Shown here: positions 48,851 through 61,410 of the stretch, piece after piece
Numbering within the stretch: the first letter of the stretch is position 1
Layout of the letters: every line of letters begins with the position of its first letter
Assembly (NCBI GenBank): GCA_022577435.1
Contig: JAKOON010000005.1
Location: forward strand, 9,823,724-9,887,723
Direction of reading: 5' to 3'
DNA: 64,000 bases
Source of the DNA: Embiotoca jacksoni
Lineage: Eukaryota > Chordata > Actinopteri > Embiotocidae
Notes under the pieces: model-generated
Databases searched by the model: none
Seen by the model: the letters and a program-made list of their open reading frames with translations, nothing else
Told to the model about the DNA's origin: nothing
Position numbers and translations under genes: made by a program

Positions 48851-51800
48851 CTGTAAAACCAGGTTTTAACCCTCAAAAAGCAGAGTGTACCAGTGGGGCA
48901 GTTTTGGTCCCTAAAGTAACACGTCACCATGGGGTGTTCTGTATTTAGATTTAAGTCCACACCGGGATATAACAACCTGTACATACAAACACGCACGCAT
49001 GCACACACACAGTGGAGAAAAGATTATACTGTCAATAATGTGATATGGACACAATCAAATATGTCAATATTGATATTGCGACAATATTGTAAGGAGGACA
49101 AAGGACAAAAAATAGTGAGTTATTTGAGAACCCCCCTCTCTAACTTCACATATATTGACATACATTGTCAATCTGTATTTTGAGTCATCTTAAAAAAAGC
49201 CAATCATGTACACAGCAAGATTAATTCATCTTTCATTTTATTGTTTTCTAATAACAGATCAAATATCTATGTGTGTGGTCACACAGAAGCTCTACTCCTG
49301 GATACTCTGCTTATTGTGTGATCAACAGCTCATAGAGTTGTTCACACAATTTACAATATATGTTTTTTGCTGAGTTGCATTTATGCAGTTGTGCATCTGC
49401 AAGTTAAAACCAGAGATTGCTTTGACATAATTTGTATTTGTTTCCACCTGCCTCTGGAAAAAGAGACCAGGGCCTCCCAGGCCATGATTACATGTTACAT
49501 TTTGCTGTAACATTTCTAATTAGAGAACACACAGATGCAGAGGATGTGGAACAAGTTGAGTCACAGTTGGTTTGGTGTGAGGAACAGAGCACTTCATGTC
49601 TACATATTCATTCACAAGACATCAGTCCACAGAAATATATTTTTCTTTGCTGCAGTAAAATCCTTGTGCCCTGATTGTGACCCTGTGAGGAGGCTACCAG
49701 GCTCGACAGCACTGTAGCAACATGCATTTTTCCATTGTTTCACATGTGATTGTATCCATGATGTAATGTGAGTGTGCTACGCCCACCCCGAGGCTACAGC
49801 GGGACTTCTGCTGTTGGTGGAATAGTTTGCCATCTCCTGTTTGTTTTACCTCACATCGAATGGAATTCCCCTCTTATCTAAATCCAATAATTACTTAAAC
49901 CTGGATGTCAAAACACTTTCCATTATTATCAGAGCCTCCTCTCCCCCCGTTTTCTTTGATGCCAGTTGTTACAGCGCAGGAACACAGTCCTTGAGTCTTT
50001 TTGAGCTCAACTGAGTTGTCAGGATCCATAAACACAAGATTTAAGTTTGTCCCAGGGGACAGAACAACTGTGTCTGATCTCAGGATACACTGCTGACTTG
50101 TCAGGATTAAGACAATACAGTACTGTATATAGCTTTCATTTATGACCAGTATCAAGATGTTGTGCCTGTCTACTGAAAACAGATTACTATTTTGTGCTGC
50201 AATTGGCCTTCTTCCATTAACAAACTAAGTTGTAAATACCCCCCAAAAAATTCACTACAAAGCACTAAATTTCAATCTGAAGAATGACACAGCATAAGGA
50301 AATAAACAAGTAAAAGCCACTTCATAAGCTGCCAACATGTGTTTGTAATTAAATAAAGTAGCTTCTTCAAGCATTTTCTTTAAAAAACAATATTATTTGT
50401 AGGGTATTTATGTCACTGTGTAACTATAGATGCTGAAAAATGGGATTTTAGAAAGTCATTGACTTTGTTCTTGTGCCTGTGTGTCCAGTAAATGCAATGT
50501 TTGGTACGGGAGGATTAAGTGATATCGTTCACAAATGGTACACTTAAATGCTGAGGAAGGTGTTTTTTGTGCAAGACAGCAATGACCCCACCACTAAATG
50601 GATTGCCACCAAATTTGATGGCCTCTTTGCACTTTGTTGAGCTTTACCCTTCACAGTCAGCAGTGCAGAAGTGCTTTGTTGAAGTTTGGGGTGTGGTGCT
50701 GATTGAAATTGCTATAGATTGGGTTTCTGCATCTGCACTATTCTTTCACTGAACATTATCTTGGTGCATGTGCTGTGTTACTTTACCTTTGTGTGTGCAC
50801 ATTCTTCTGTCTCCTCAGTAACCTTGTTAATGAAAGCAGTGGGGATGAGTGTTTTGGGTAATTAAAAGTTGGTTAAGGTGTGGCTAAAAGCCCCAATGAA
50901 AACTCAAAGCAAAGGGTTAAAGGGCATCAGTGGGCTGCTCTAAAGGGCTTTGCAGATTCCACAAGTTCTGCTGAGAGGAGCATTTCAGTGGGTGAAAAGG
51001 TTGTGTAATTTGTTGGGTGGTGGGCATTGTGGTGGTTTTAGGTAGAGCAAAAACTGCATAGTTTTAGCCCTATAATTGAAGATACTGATGAATTATTAAT
51101 TGTAATTTTCTTTCTTTTCTTTTTTTTTTTTCAATATTTTGCCAAAATAACTGCTGTGATGTAGGAACACGGCAACCTCGCCAAGTCCACTGGGGCAAGA
51201 AACTGCAATAATCACTCAATCCAAGAAATTGTAACGCAACAGTTCTCTCAGATGATCTAATCCACTTTACTCGGAAGTGAAACTGAAAAAGGTCAAACAA
51301 TTCCTTATTGCACTGAAAAAAGTGGCAGCTCAAAGCTGAACAGAGCAGTCAGACTGCAAACTGTTATTAATGTTTACAAAGGAAAGTTTGAGTCATGATT
51401 TTTACCTTTGTTTTCTCTTTCTCTTAAAATATTTGTCTCGTATATTTTTAGACTTAATGATTGCCAAAATGTCAAAAATAGGACAACATTTTATGAAACC
51501 AGCATATCTATTTATTTATTTATCCTCATTAAGATTTCCACTAGTGCACTTTGTGCATAGTACAATACTGCGGTGCAATTTTTCACAGCTCTAAAGATGA
51601 ACCAGATGGGGATGGAGGGGGGATGCAGGCAAAGCCAAACAGAAGACTCCATTACCTCCTCCGGGGCTTTCCCCGCATGTCTCCAGCCTTTTGTGCCGTA
51701 AATAGCTTCACTAAAGTCATTACTTTCTTAATTGGACCAGTTCAACATGTTTCCCAAAGTCTTAAATAGTTTATGATTCAGAGACACAAACACTAAAGAC

Positions 51801-54800
51801 TGTTGTTTCCCCCCTGGCCTCAGGGCAACAGGCCTGCATGCCATGTGAGGAAGCAAGAAGACACCTGTGTCACATTTCCCATGATCTCTTTCTAAAGCAG
51901 GCAGCAGTGGGTCTGCTCTGATGACCGAATAGTAGTGCGCTTATTGTTTCACGGGGGGCCAATCTCAGATGAAAGCCTAATGGCATGCCATGTTCTTTTC
52001 GAACTTTTCCAAAGACACCATGAGGTTTAGCAAAGATATGGGGATGATAATTAGAAGGTGCACCAGTAGGACACCATGTTCACTCACAGTCACAGTTCAT
52101 TCCTCCTCACTGATTCCTACAGCATTCATGTGAACTGAAATTACATCTGAATGAACAAGCTGATCTGCAAACAGCTGGAGTTTTCCATGCTTCAATAGCC
52201 TCTATGCATGATATTGCTGTATATTGTAATGCAATGTTTTGGACACTTTGAATGGAGTTGGAGGCAATCTGGTATGAAGTCTCAGCTGGGGTTCCATTCT
52301 CTTGATTTACTGGGAACAGAAGATGTTAGGAGAATTAAAAACATTCACTCATATAAATGCAGTTCGGCCCCCTCACTTGTCTGGACAAAGATGAATGGTT
52401 GGCTTTAGCAGACTTTTAATCAAGACTTGAGAATACAGAATGTAACACAGTGTGTGCCAGCAGACCACTTTGGAATATCAACAGGAGGTTTGGATGTTTT
52501 AACTAATGACTTTGCATCACTGGATTTTCTTCCAGTTCACTTGTAAGTTTTCTGCTTTACAGCAACTTTTCTGATATCACCCCGAAGTGATAAAACAAGC
52601 TCTGATTTCACTCCCAGCAAACATTCACAAGCAAAGGTACCACATCTACCAGGTCCAAGTAGATGCTGACACCACCTATGAGGAGCGGAGCATCTTGTCT
52701 TATTTTCATGAGAGTGAAGCGAGTGTCTCTCAGCTCTGATCCCATGGAGGAGTCCTCCGGCAAGCTTGGCTTGGCTTGTCACCTGCATGAAGAGAAGGAG
52801 AAGGCCGAGGAAATGTGGAAAGTGTGAATGTGTGATGATCTGGTGGCTGTGGCAGGACCTTTTCGTGCCTCTCTTTTTTTCTTTGGCATGACCAGGAGCC
52901 CCTGCGTGGGGGCCACCCCCTCTGCATCAGCGAGGCCCCGCAGCCCTGGGAAGTTGAGCATGTGAGCTTCCCCAGGTCATTAGGGAGAGGCTTGAAAAGA
53001 CTGTCACCAGGAAGGAGATAAGCCGCGAGGGGCGCAGTAATAAGGCCCTGAATAATAGCCCCTCTGTAGAGAGCCACTGAGGACACAGACCCAGGGATTA
53101 AAGGGAGACTGAAAAGGAGAAAGTCAATGGACCTCTACAAAAATATGAACCAGAGTGCTGATGAATAGTGGGGGGAGTTATCAGCATTCTGGGGGCTCCT
53201 TCTCTGGGCCCCATCAAGCTCAAGGAGAAGGGAGGTGTTCTGTGTTAGGAGTCTCTTCTGGGATGAGACTGACTACTTTAAAACAAGGTACTTCTGCTGT
53301 GTTGGCATGCAGCATTAAAGATGCCACGCAGAACCTAACTTCACACACTCTTGCTGACCCTGCAGTTCAGTGAAGTCATGCTCTGAGTTGCTGTGCATCA
53401 TCTTTTCACCCGCAATTTGCACGTTTTGTATTACCACTGTGTTGTAGATAAGTTGTGTATATGTGTGTATCTTGAATAGGTCTCTGACTTTGTATTTAAT
53501 CCCAATGGCAAATGTTAATGCTGTGCATGTTTTTTTTTTCCTTCTCGTTAGTTAGTCCTTATAAAATCTCGGTCACCCATTGTGTTGACATGCTGTCCAC
53601 CTTCTGTGGAAAGACAGTCTTTTCTTTTTACCACAAGACATTTAAAATCTTATCAATATTAGTTACAGTAACAGTTTTGGAAACAAAAACTTTTCCTGCA
53701 TTTATATTTACAATAGGGCAGAATATGCAATTGTGTGGAACATTGAAATATATCTTGTAAAGTAAGCAAGCGTCTACAGGAATAGGAAAAGGAAATACCT
53801 GTTAAATGATCAAATACTAACTTGCTCAAGTGGTTCAAGGCTATTCACAAAGTGCGCGCCCACAACTTCCTGTAACAGGGCAGTTGTTGCTGCAAGTGAA
53901 AGTCGGTATAAATCAATTTGCTCTATATTTCATTAACTGAAAATCACTTTCCTACCTTGAGACCAGTTTCTGGTGCTGTATTGATCATGAAAGTACGTTG
54001 AGATTGACAGGCGATTTGGCCCACTGCACTCTCAGCAACATGAGCTGTAACACAAACCTAACAGGGCAAATTGGTTTCATGCCAGGTGTCGAAGGGAAGA
54101 AAAACTTCTAAAGCTTCTAATCTGTCAAAGGAAATTAAATTTTTGGGGACACCCAATAAAATGTACCAACAACTGGGGGGTCTGTTTGTGAGTTGCTCTT
54201 GAAGAGGCTGATACAACTATTGAATTGCCAAGTAATTACGTCATTCCCTTCAATGCACATTATCTAAATCAAATTCCGATCTCACCGCAGTGCTGTGCAG
54301 CTTCCCATAATGTGAGCCAAATTGTCAGATGCGGAGAACAGTAATATGAAGCAGACATGTGAGGGTGAACTCAGGTGGGCTCTGTCGCATCTGCTGGAAC
54401 CATAAGGGCTCTGTCAAAACTGCCCTTCGAGCGCAGCAATTACATGACACACAATGGCAAAGTCGGACCTAAACACCCTCTTCTAATTGAGTAATACCCA
54501 AGCAGCAGACAACTAAATGTTTTGCCTAAGCAAATCCAGACTTTATCATTTCTGCAGTCACACACATTATATCACAGAGTACAAACTCAGTTGAAATCCT
54601 ATAAATGCCTCAGAATTTCAACACACACTGTTTGTGGTTACCCGTTTCTTAACGGCACAAATGAAAGCTGGATCACAGACAAAGTCTGCCCCTTTCACTC
54701 CAACACTTCAGTCCAAGAAGTCCTTTTGCGGAGCTCCTCAAAACTCAACCTCTCTCCTCACCCCACTGTCACCTCCCACACAGTTGCTTGCTGCCACATT

Positions 54801-57232
54801 GTTCCCCCATCATTGTCAATGTCACTGTCATCACCATGCGCACCATGCGCCCACCCTACCACTAACCTTTCCTCTCACCAAGCCTGGCCCCTGGGGTTTG
54901 GGCTGTCGGTTGTTCTGGGACACGGCTGTGGAGCTGAGTGGTGAATCAAAGCTCTGCTCTCCTGCAGCAGGAGACCCCCTCGCCTCTGACTTGCTTTAGC
55001 CCATTCGGCAGCCCACAGCAACCACACTTCATTCCCTCGACCACTGCTTTGAGGAAGTCTGCCACTCCCCCAGTTCCCCAGCCACAATCCCTGGCGAGGA
55101 GCAAGCCCAGAGAGACAGGCAGGTCTGTGAATAGGCGCAGAGACTGAATGGGCATTTCTTCAGACAAGGCTAATGGGTGGTCCCTTTACCTCGGGATTGG
55201 ACTGCATGGAAGCAGCTCAGCCAAAAGAACTCTCATGCAATGTCACCTCGAACAATAATCTGCAAAATCGCTCCAGAGTTTGGACTTCCTGGAACGACAT
55301 TTACTTTGCCCCATTTCTTTTTGTTGAAGGGATTTTCAAAGGCAGCTCTTGCTGACCAGGGAAGCTGTCTTGAACTCAACCTCGCCAGCTTTTGTCTCTT
55401 TCACCCTTCCTCTTTTGGTTCTCTCCCTCTCTTTGTTTGCTCAAGAGGTGTCTAGGATAAAGGTGTCTTTAACTCACAAAGATTTTACTAGAGAATTTGT
55501 CCATCAACATGTCACTTGTCCAGTTAACTGAAGCCGAGTAATTTCTACATTCACCATCCCCATAGATTTGTTTCCAGTGTTTTCTTTAACATGTCAACAT
55601 TTGATTGCCCCCTTTTACACTTATTTGAGAACATATGGTGGGCTCAGTCCAGCGGGAGGAGGCCATGTGAGGTATTGTACGTGCTTCAGCACAGGTGAGT
55701 ATGCTTACCATGGTTTGTGTTGTGCAAACAGAGCCTGTCAAAATGCAGTGGGGCCTCTCAAGGAACCACACCAGACAGATCTATGTCTGTCATCTCAAGA
55801 TGGGACACACATACACACAAATGCACAGCACTGACACCGGCTGCATGTGAAGGTGCCTTTGATCAGAGTTTCTCTCAGATCTTCAGCAGCTTCCCTGCTA
55901 TTTAGACCTGTTTACACAACTCCAGACTCTTACAAGCACAGGGACAATACCTGGAACACCCATTTAAGGAGGTGGGGAAGATGTATAGTGGGGGACATAT
56001 TTGGATAAGTTTGACCTGAGTTTGTCCTGTTGTTGGGTTTTCACTTCATCATTGACATGGCTGTCATTTTCATCCTCTCCTTCACTGACTTCTGCTTTCA
56101 GTACTTTTCCTATTACTCTTGGTTCTTTTTAACTTTAGTTCTACATAACAGTTGTAAGTTTCAGAAACTCGCATGTCACTTTGCTTGTACCTTCTAGGTC
56201 TCCATTTTAGTTTTGCTTTTCTACATCAGTAGTACATAATTTTGCAGTAACAATCTAATACCACAGCTGCAAAACAGAGGCAGCATGATGAAAGATGCAG
56301 TCCATCATTGAAACTATCATACTTTATACAGATTCACCAGTGTTTTACGAGCTGGTGCACTAGGGTGGATCACGTTGAAATGCATGTAAAAAACAGAGGG
56401 AAGGTGGATAGAGAGGAGATCAGAACAGCATGGACTCGGTGATGACCATGTGCTGATCTCTTACAGCAGCTCCCTGATGGGGATAGGGGGCTAAATGAAG
56501 ACCACCTGGACTGGAGCTAATCCCCCAAACACTATCTTCCTCCCAAGGACTGCTTCATGGACTCATGCCACAGGATTTACACAGTTTGGGATTTGAAACA
56601 GGCCTGAGTTTTTTTTTTTTCCTTCTCTTTTTGGTCAAAGACTGGATTTGGGTGGTGGGGAAAAGGAAGTGAAGAAGCTTTTCTTTTGTCTCTCTGATGT
56701 CATAAACCTTCCAAATGTCTTAGCTCTTGCATACTGCAGAATTGAGTGTTGTAACAGAGGTGGCAGCAGTGAGACTTGAACAAAGTGACTACCAGTGTGC
56801 TGTGCAACATCTCAGGCTTTCTTATCATGAAGCATTCTGACAATACTAATTTTAGATGTCCCAGTATCTGTAAGGCCAGGTTATCTGTGGCGAGAAGGTC
56901 CCCAAGCTCGCAGAGAGCTCTGTAGGAACCCGGTCTTCATCAGGGGACACTTTAGTGCACTGAGCGCTCCTTTGACAGAATCAAGCAGAATCATACAGAG
57001 TGTGTGTTAGTGTGTGTGGATCTTTGTAAGGACATGATACTCACAACTGAAGCAGAAGAAGTAGAGATCTCAAATGCGGACGTGTTTCTATCAAACAGTA
57101 CGTGTATAAACTTTGACAAATTAGTGCTAGATTATTTACTGGTTAGAGATTTATGGCAGGTTAGGTTTTCATTTGGGGCTATATAGACTGGGACTAGGTG
57201 TTAACATCAAGAATTCATGCAATGGAAGGCTA
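48851..57232. other. Gene-poor interval
   Basis: No coding exon, RNA gene or transposon could be supported across 8 kb. Open frames of 120-140 residues at 54.5-55.0 kb and 52.7-53.1 kb lie in less AT-rich, low-repeat DNA but show no domain, signal peptide or splice-flanked exon structure. They may overlap conserved non-coding elements. Confidence 0.45.
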
Positions 57233-57395
57233 ATATTAAAGGAATAGTTCAAACTTTATCAGTTTGTGAACAAAATAAGAAAATATCACTTTTTATATAA
57301 ATATTTTCCCCTGTGTTTCCAGTCTTTATGCTAAACTGTGCTATTCGGCTGGTGGCTATAGTTTCATATTCAGTCGGTCTTTTTGCGTAAAAGTC
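57233..57395. repeat. Dispersed teleost element, copy 2 (rearranged)
   Basis: The left end ATTAAAGGAATAGTTCAA is the terminus found inverted at 63461-63488. The right part contains TTCCAGTCTTTATGCTAA and GGCTGGTGGCTATAG blocks from the interior of the same element, in the orientation opposite to that expected from the left end. An internal inversion or two joined partial copies is likely. Confidence 0.55.
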
Positions 57396-58169
57396 TTTAC
57401 ACACTCGGGGCATGACAAATACAAAACATGAAAATACAAAGCAAAATACTTTGGCGTGAACATTTTGCATAACCCCCCCTATCCTATATCCTTTTAAAAT
57501 TGACACGGCTTGGTATTAACATATACTACTGTAGGAGGAAAACTCAATAATGACAATAATTATTCTAAACATGTGCACTTTTTTATTTTCTACTGAGACA
57601 GAGATGCTTTATGTGATGTATAGTGGTGCACATCAGTCAGTCATGATGCAGGCAGCTGGACAAACCGGCATTCAGGCAGCCCATCTGACAGAGAAGGAGT
57701 TTTTGGGAATGTTTGGGGTTCAGGCCTGACGATGGTGAGCCAACCAACATGGGCTACACTGTGTGCTCTGTCTGCTCCATGGGCATTGTGAGGGGTGATC
57801 TGCAAATCCCTCTGCATATGTACTTTATAGTGCAGCATCTCAATGAATATTGTTCACGGTGAAGGGGATTTCATAATACCCTAAATTCATATTGTGATTA
57901 GTTGATGATTATTGGCACTGCGAAAGCTTGCTTCTGAGAGAATTGAACAACGCTTTTTACTGTGTTTTGTGTGAAAGTAGCCATAACGAAAACAGTTAAA
58001 AAATATATATATTGACGTCCAAATTAACTGCACGAATAAAACGCCCACCGTGTTTAGAGAGAAGAATGAAATTTGTGCATTTTCTCAAAATGTTTAACTA
58101 CTGCGTCATGGTTGAGGAAACAGGAAAACATATTTGTTGGTTTTCACTAAGACAGAATAATAAAAGTGT
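57396..58169. other. Intergenic
   Basis: Nothing recognised. Confidence 0.45.
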
Positions 58170-58171
58170 GT

Positions 58172-58228
<57 letters not shown>
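58170..58228. repeat. (TG)n microsatellite
   Basis: About 27 TG units, nearly perfect. Confidence 0.95.
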
Positions 58229-59504
58229 GTGTATCTGTGCGCGTGCGTCTAACACCTCTGTGCTACAAGGCCCTAATCCTCCTGTAAGGGAATGAAATGA
58301 GGCGAAAAGCAGAGTGATTCTTTGTGCGAGTGCAGAATAGCAGTGAGCTCAGTGGGTGTGTAAAAGGATGAGCCCTGCTTTAGACAGACTGACACTGTCA
58401 AAGCTTACAAATGGTCTTCCATGCCTCATGTACCACTGATGGCCTCCATTAATCCTCATTTCACGTCTGAAAAAGTAAGTTTGAAATTAATGACTGCACA
58501 AAATACTTATTTTATAAAGAAAATATATTTAAATTTCTTCATGTTATCAGTTCAGTCACTGTTTCCCTCTGGGGATTTTCCATCCAAAAATAAGTGTTGT
58601 GAAAGGCCTCACACGAACAACCTTGTGAAAGCAGCTTATAAGTGACTTTGATTGTGACCGTGCCTGTTAGTGGCCATCAAATTATTACAGGAGCGAAGAA
58701 GTAGACACACAATAAGTGTAGAAAGGAGGTCAGAGTGGATCAGTGGTCAACAACCAAGGACGTCGCTGTGTGTCTTCCGGTTTCAAAGTCAACATTTCTT
58801 TTGACCATGATTGTTATATACCATAACCTTTATCACTTGTTTATTATTATTGTTATGACGACATCAACCAAAGCCCAGATCCTTCCCTAAACCTAACCCA
58901 TTTGGTTTTGAGCCGGACTAAAACAGTGAAAAAATATCTGTGCTAGATGTGCGGGTCGTTTTCAGAGGGCAAGAACAACAGATCTGTTCACTGTAGTTGT
59001 TGGAATGTAGTTCATTTAATTATACACGTCAATTAAATCAGTATATGACTGTTTTATAACTCCAAATTCAGCATCGGAATACTATCACAATACAAACAAT
59101 AGAGGAAGAAAAAGGCAATGTGGACATGTCATCTGGGTTTTGAGGAAATTACGCCAACATAAGAGTTACACATTTGTCACATTGAAACATGTGACTGGTG
59201 TTTTGTTTTTTTTCCCTTTTATGGCAGTGTTTTATCCGTATGATTTTTTTTTTCAGTGGGAAGATCATATCCTGTTTGTTTTAAGTGTGAAGCTGAACGT
59301 GAAATTACACAAAAAACAGCCCCACCCACTTACAGCAGAAACCTGATTGCACCACAGGCCTGTCGGTCAAACAGACCCCCCTAGGGCCTAATATCTAATA
59401 CATTACCAAATACTTTTTTCAGTTGGACCGCCAGAAAACTAATTTGGAGTGACTTTAGCAAATGATGAAAAACGTGGAAAAATGCATTCACTGTATTTCA
59501 TGAG
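58229..59504. other. Intergenic
   Basis: No exon was recognised. T-rich tracts lie near 59200-59260, and a short CCTAAACCTAACCC string at about 58888. Confidence 0.45.
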
Positions 59505-59643
59505 AAGTTGAGTGGGAGTCTATGGAGGCTTTTTGGAGCCAACCTGTCGCAGCTCTCAGTGGTATTGCACTTGAAGGCACTCACACATTGGCCAACCTTG
59601 TCAGACCCGTAAGCTACGTCCACTTTTATATACAGTCTATGAT
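59505..59643. repeat. Dispersed teleost repeat fragment
   Basis: Contains GTGGGAGTCTATGGAGGCTT at the left and ACGTCCACTTTTATATACAG plus TCTATG at the right, blocks that occur together in a very common fish repeat (recalled). It has no coding capacity. Confidence 0.45.
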
Positions 59644-59826
59644 TCTAACCTAACTATTCAGCTTGCCTGTATTTCCAGTGTCTGATAAATATCTAATGTA
59701 CGTAGAGACTTTCATGTTGTTTATACAAGCCAACAAAATAGAACAGCAAATAAAGAGTGGAGGAGTGGTCTGTCAACATAGCAGCTGGTGGCCACATTTT
59801 ACACTGCTGCTGAGTCTAGGTTACAA

Positions 59827-59832
59827 TTTAAT
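59827..59832 (-). terminator. Candidate poly(A) signal of the Siglec-like gene
   Basis: Plus-strand TTTAAT, that is ATTAAA on the minus strand, 138 bp past the stop codon. It is a common variant signal; no canonical AATAAA was seen nearer. Confidence 0.3.
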
Positions 59833-59969
59833 CAGTTCAAAAAATAAATAGGACTTCATTTAAGTACATTTAAACATTTGAACAAAACATTATAATGAAA
59901 AAACTTGTCCAGAACTAATGTCATCTGAATAAATACATTGTCTCAGTGAACAAAAGGAGATCTCAAATC

Positions 59970-61410
59970 TTATTGGTTCTGAGAAGAAATAACACTGTAG
60001 AGCCCAACATCTGCCACATTCAGGGAGGCATAAGGGTTAGATTCTTCACCAAGTTTCTTCTCTTGACTTTCGCTCTTCTTCCTTTTGAAGAAAACCATTT
60101 AAAAATACAATATCTTCATTTACCAGGCATGAATTTGTTTAATACTTATTTGGTTGGCTTGATATTACTATTTTACAGTATTAAGGCCTTAACTCAGTGT
60201 AATTTCATGTCCTTACCTTTTGTAAGTGCAGACGATAAGGGTGCTGAGGAGGACCAGGTTCAGGGTTAAAGACACACCAGCAATTATCCAAGGAAAGACT
60301 GCATCCGACTTGTCTTTAGAAGCTAAACCAAGTAAAGAAATTCATATAGTTTGAATTGCGGTAAAATTTATTAATTTGATTTAGTTAATGAATGACTGTT
60401 AGAAGATATACTCTCGCATGTACAGCACAAACAGAAATACATTTGCACTATGCACTAAACATATGACGGACTACTCACCGTACAGCCTTAATTTCTCTGT
60501 GGAGTTTTGAAGTGGAATTTCAATCTCAGCCTGGCCCAGTTCATTGCTGCTGATGCATTTGACCATGGTGTTGTGGTAGTCAGCAGCAGACATGGTGATG
60601 GTGCTCTTCACTGTCTGGATGCTTCTAGAGCTGCTGATTGAGTAGTCTGTGAGGGTCACCAGAGGCCAGGTGATCAGTGGCAGAGGGTTGCCCCCACTGT
60701 TGCACACACACACCAGCAGCCTTCCTTCAACCAAGCACTGGGAACCATTTAGCATTTTAGGTCGAACTAATAGAAAGGAAGGAAGGAAGATATCCAGTGA
60801 TTGAGAAGATGCCATGCAAACATCATCGTTGATACGAACAGTGCTGCTACTTACATTTCACAGTCAATGTGACAGTTGTGTTAACAACTGCATGATCATA
60901 TTCTGCCACACATGTGATGTTGGTGTTGTGATATTCTGCGGTAGGAGTGAGCTGTAATATATTGTTAAATAGATTGTAAAAATCAGGATTAAACTCTTCA
61001 TATTGTCCATCGGCCTTTGTCCAGATCCAGTGGATACGTTGTCTACTAGAGCATATCTTACGAGGACGACATCTTAACGTGGCAATTTTTCCCTCCTCCA
61101 TGGGATCAACATAAATGATTGGTTTTTGAGTTAATGCTGAAAAGGAACAGATTTAAAATGAATGTGTTGTTATTGGTCAATGTCTGTTGACAAACTATTT
61201 TCATAGATTCTGCTGTCACCATCAATTCTAAACACCATCAATGTGGTTTGTTACCCAACCTTTGAGGATTCAGGCACTTTATGATATATTTATTTATTTT
61301 CATTTATCATTAGTGATATTTAACAGTATCAAACCTGGGATACACGGAAGTTGGCAGCGGCTGGCTTTCAAAATGAACCAGAAAATCACTGAGTAGATCA
61401 AAGACGTCAT
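59970..61410 (-). CDS. Siglec/CD22-like Ig-superfamily receptor without V-set, ITAM-like tail
   Basis: Exons in gene order: 61410-61335, 61136-60855, 60766-60479, 60322-60217, 60081-59970. All introns are GT-AG, phases match, and 864 nt give 287 aa. Seen: residues 1-25 are a signal-peptide exon (MTSLIYSVIFWFILKAS). Residues 26-119 form a C2-type Ig domain (LTQKPIIYVDP, TLRCRPRKIC, WIWTK, TNITC). Residues 120-215 form a second Ig domain (PKMLNGSQC, LVCVCNSGG, LITWPL, VKCISSN). A transmembrane segment follows at about 227-247 (WIIAGVSLTLNLVLLSTLIV). The cytoplasmic tail of about 40 residues has Tyr268 (YASL) and Tyr279 (YSVI). Family: Ig domain wording and exon phases resemble teleost Siglec/CD22-like receptors of leukocytes. 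Odd: the N-terminal V-set domain that binds sialic acid is absent, and the 198-bp intron 1 cannot hold it. Alternatives: another small Ig receptor, or a longer gene with unseen upstream exons. The symbol is left blank. Confidence 0.8.

Noticed and set aside
54522..54999. Plus-strand frames of 140 and 121 residues
   Set aside because: Two overlapping frames are equally open, neither has a recognisable domain and there is no splice or promoter context.
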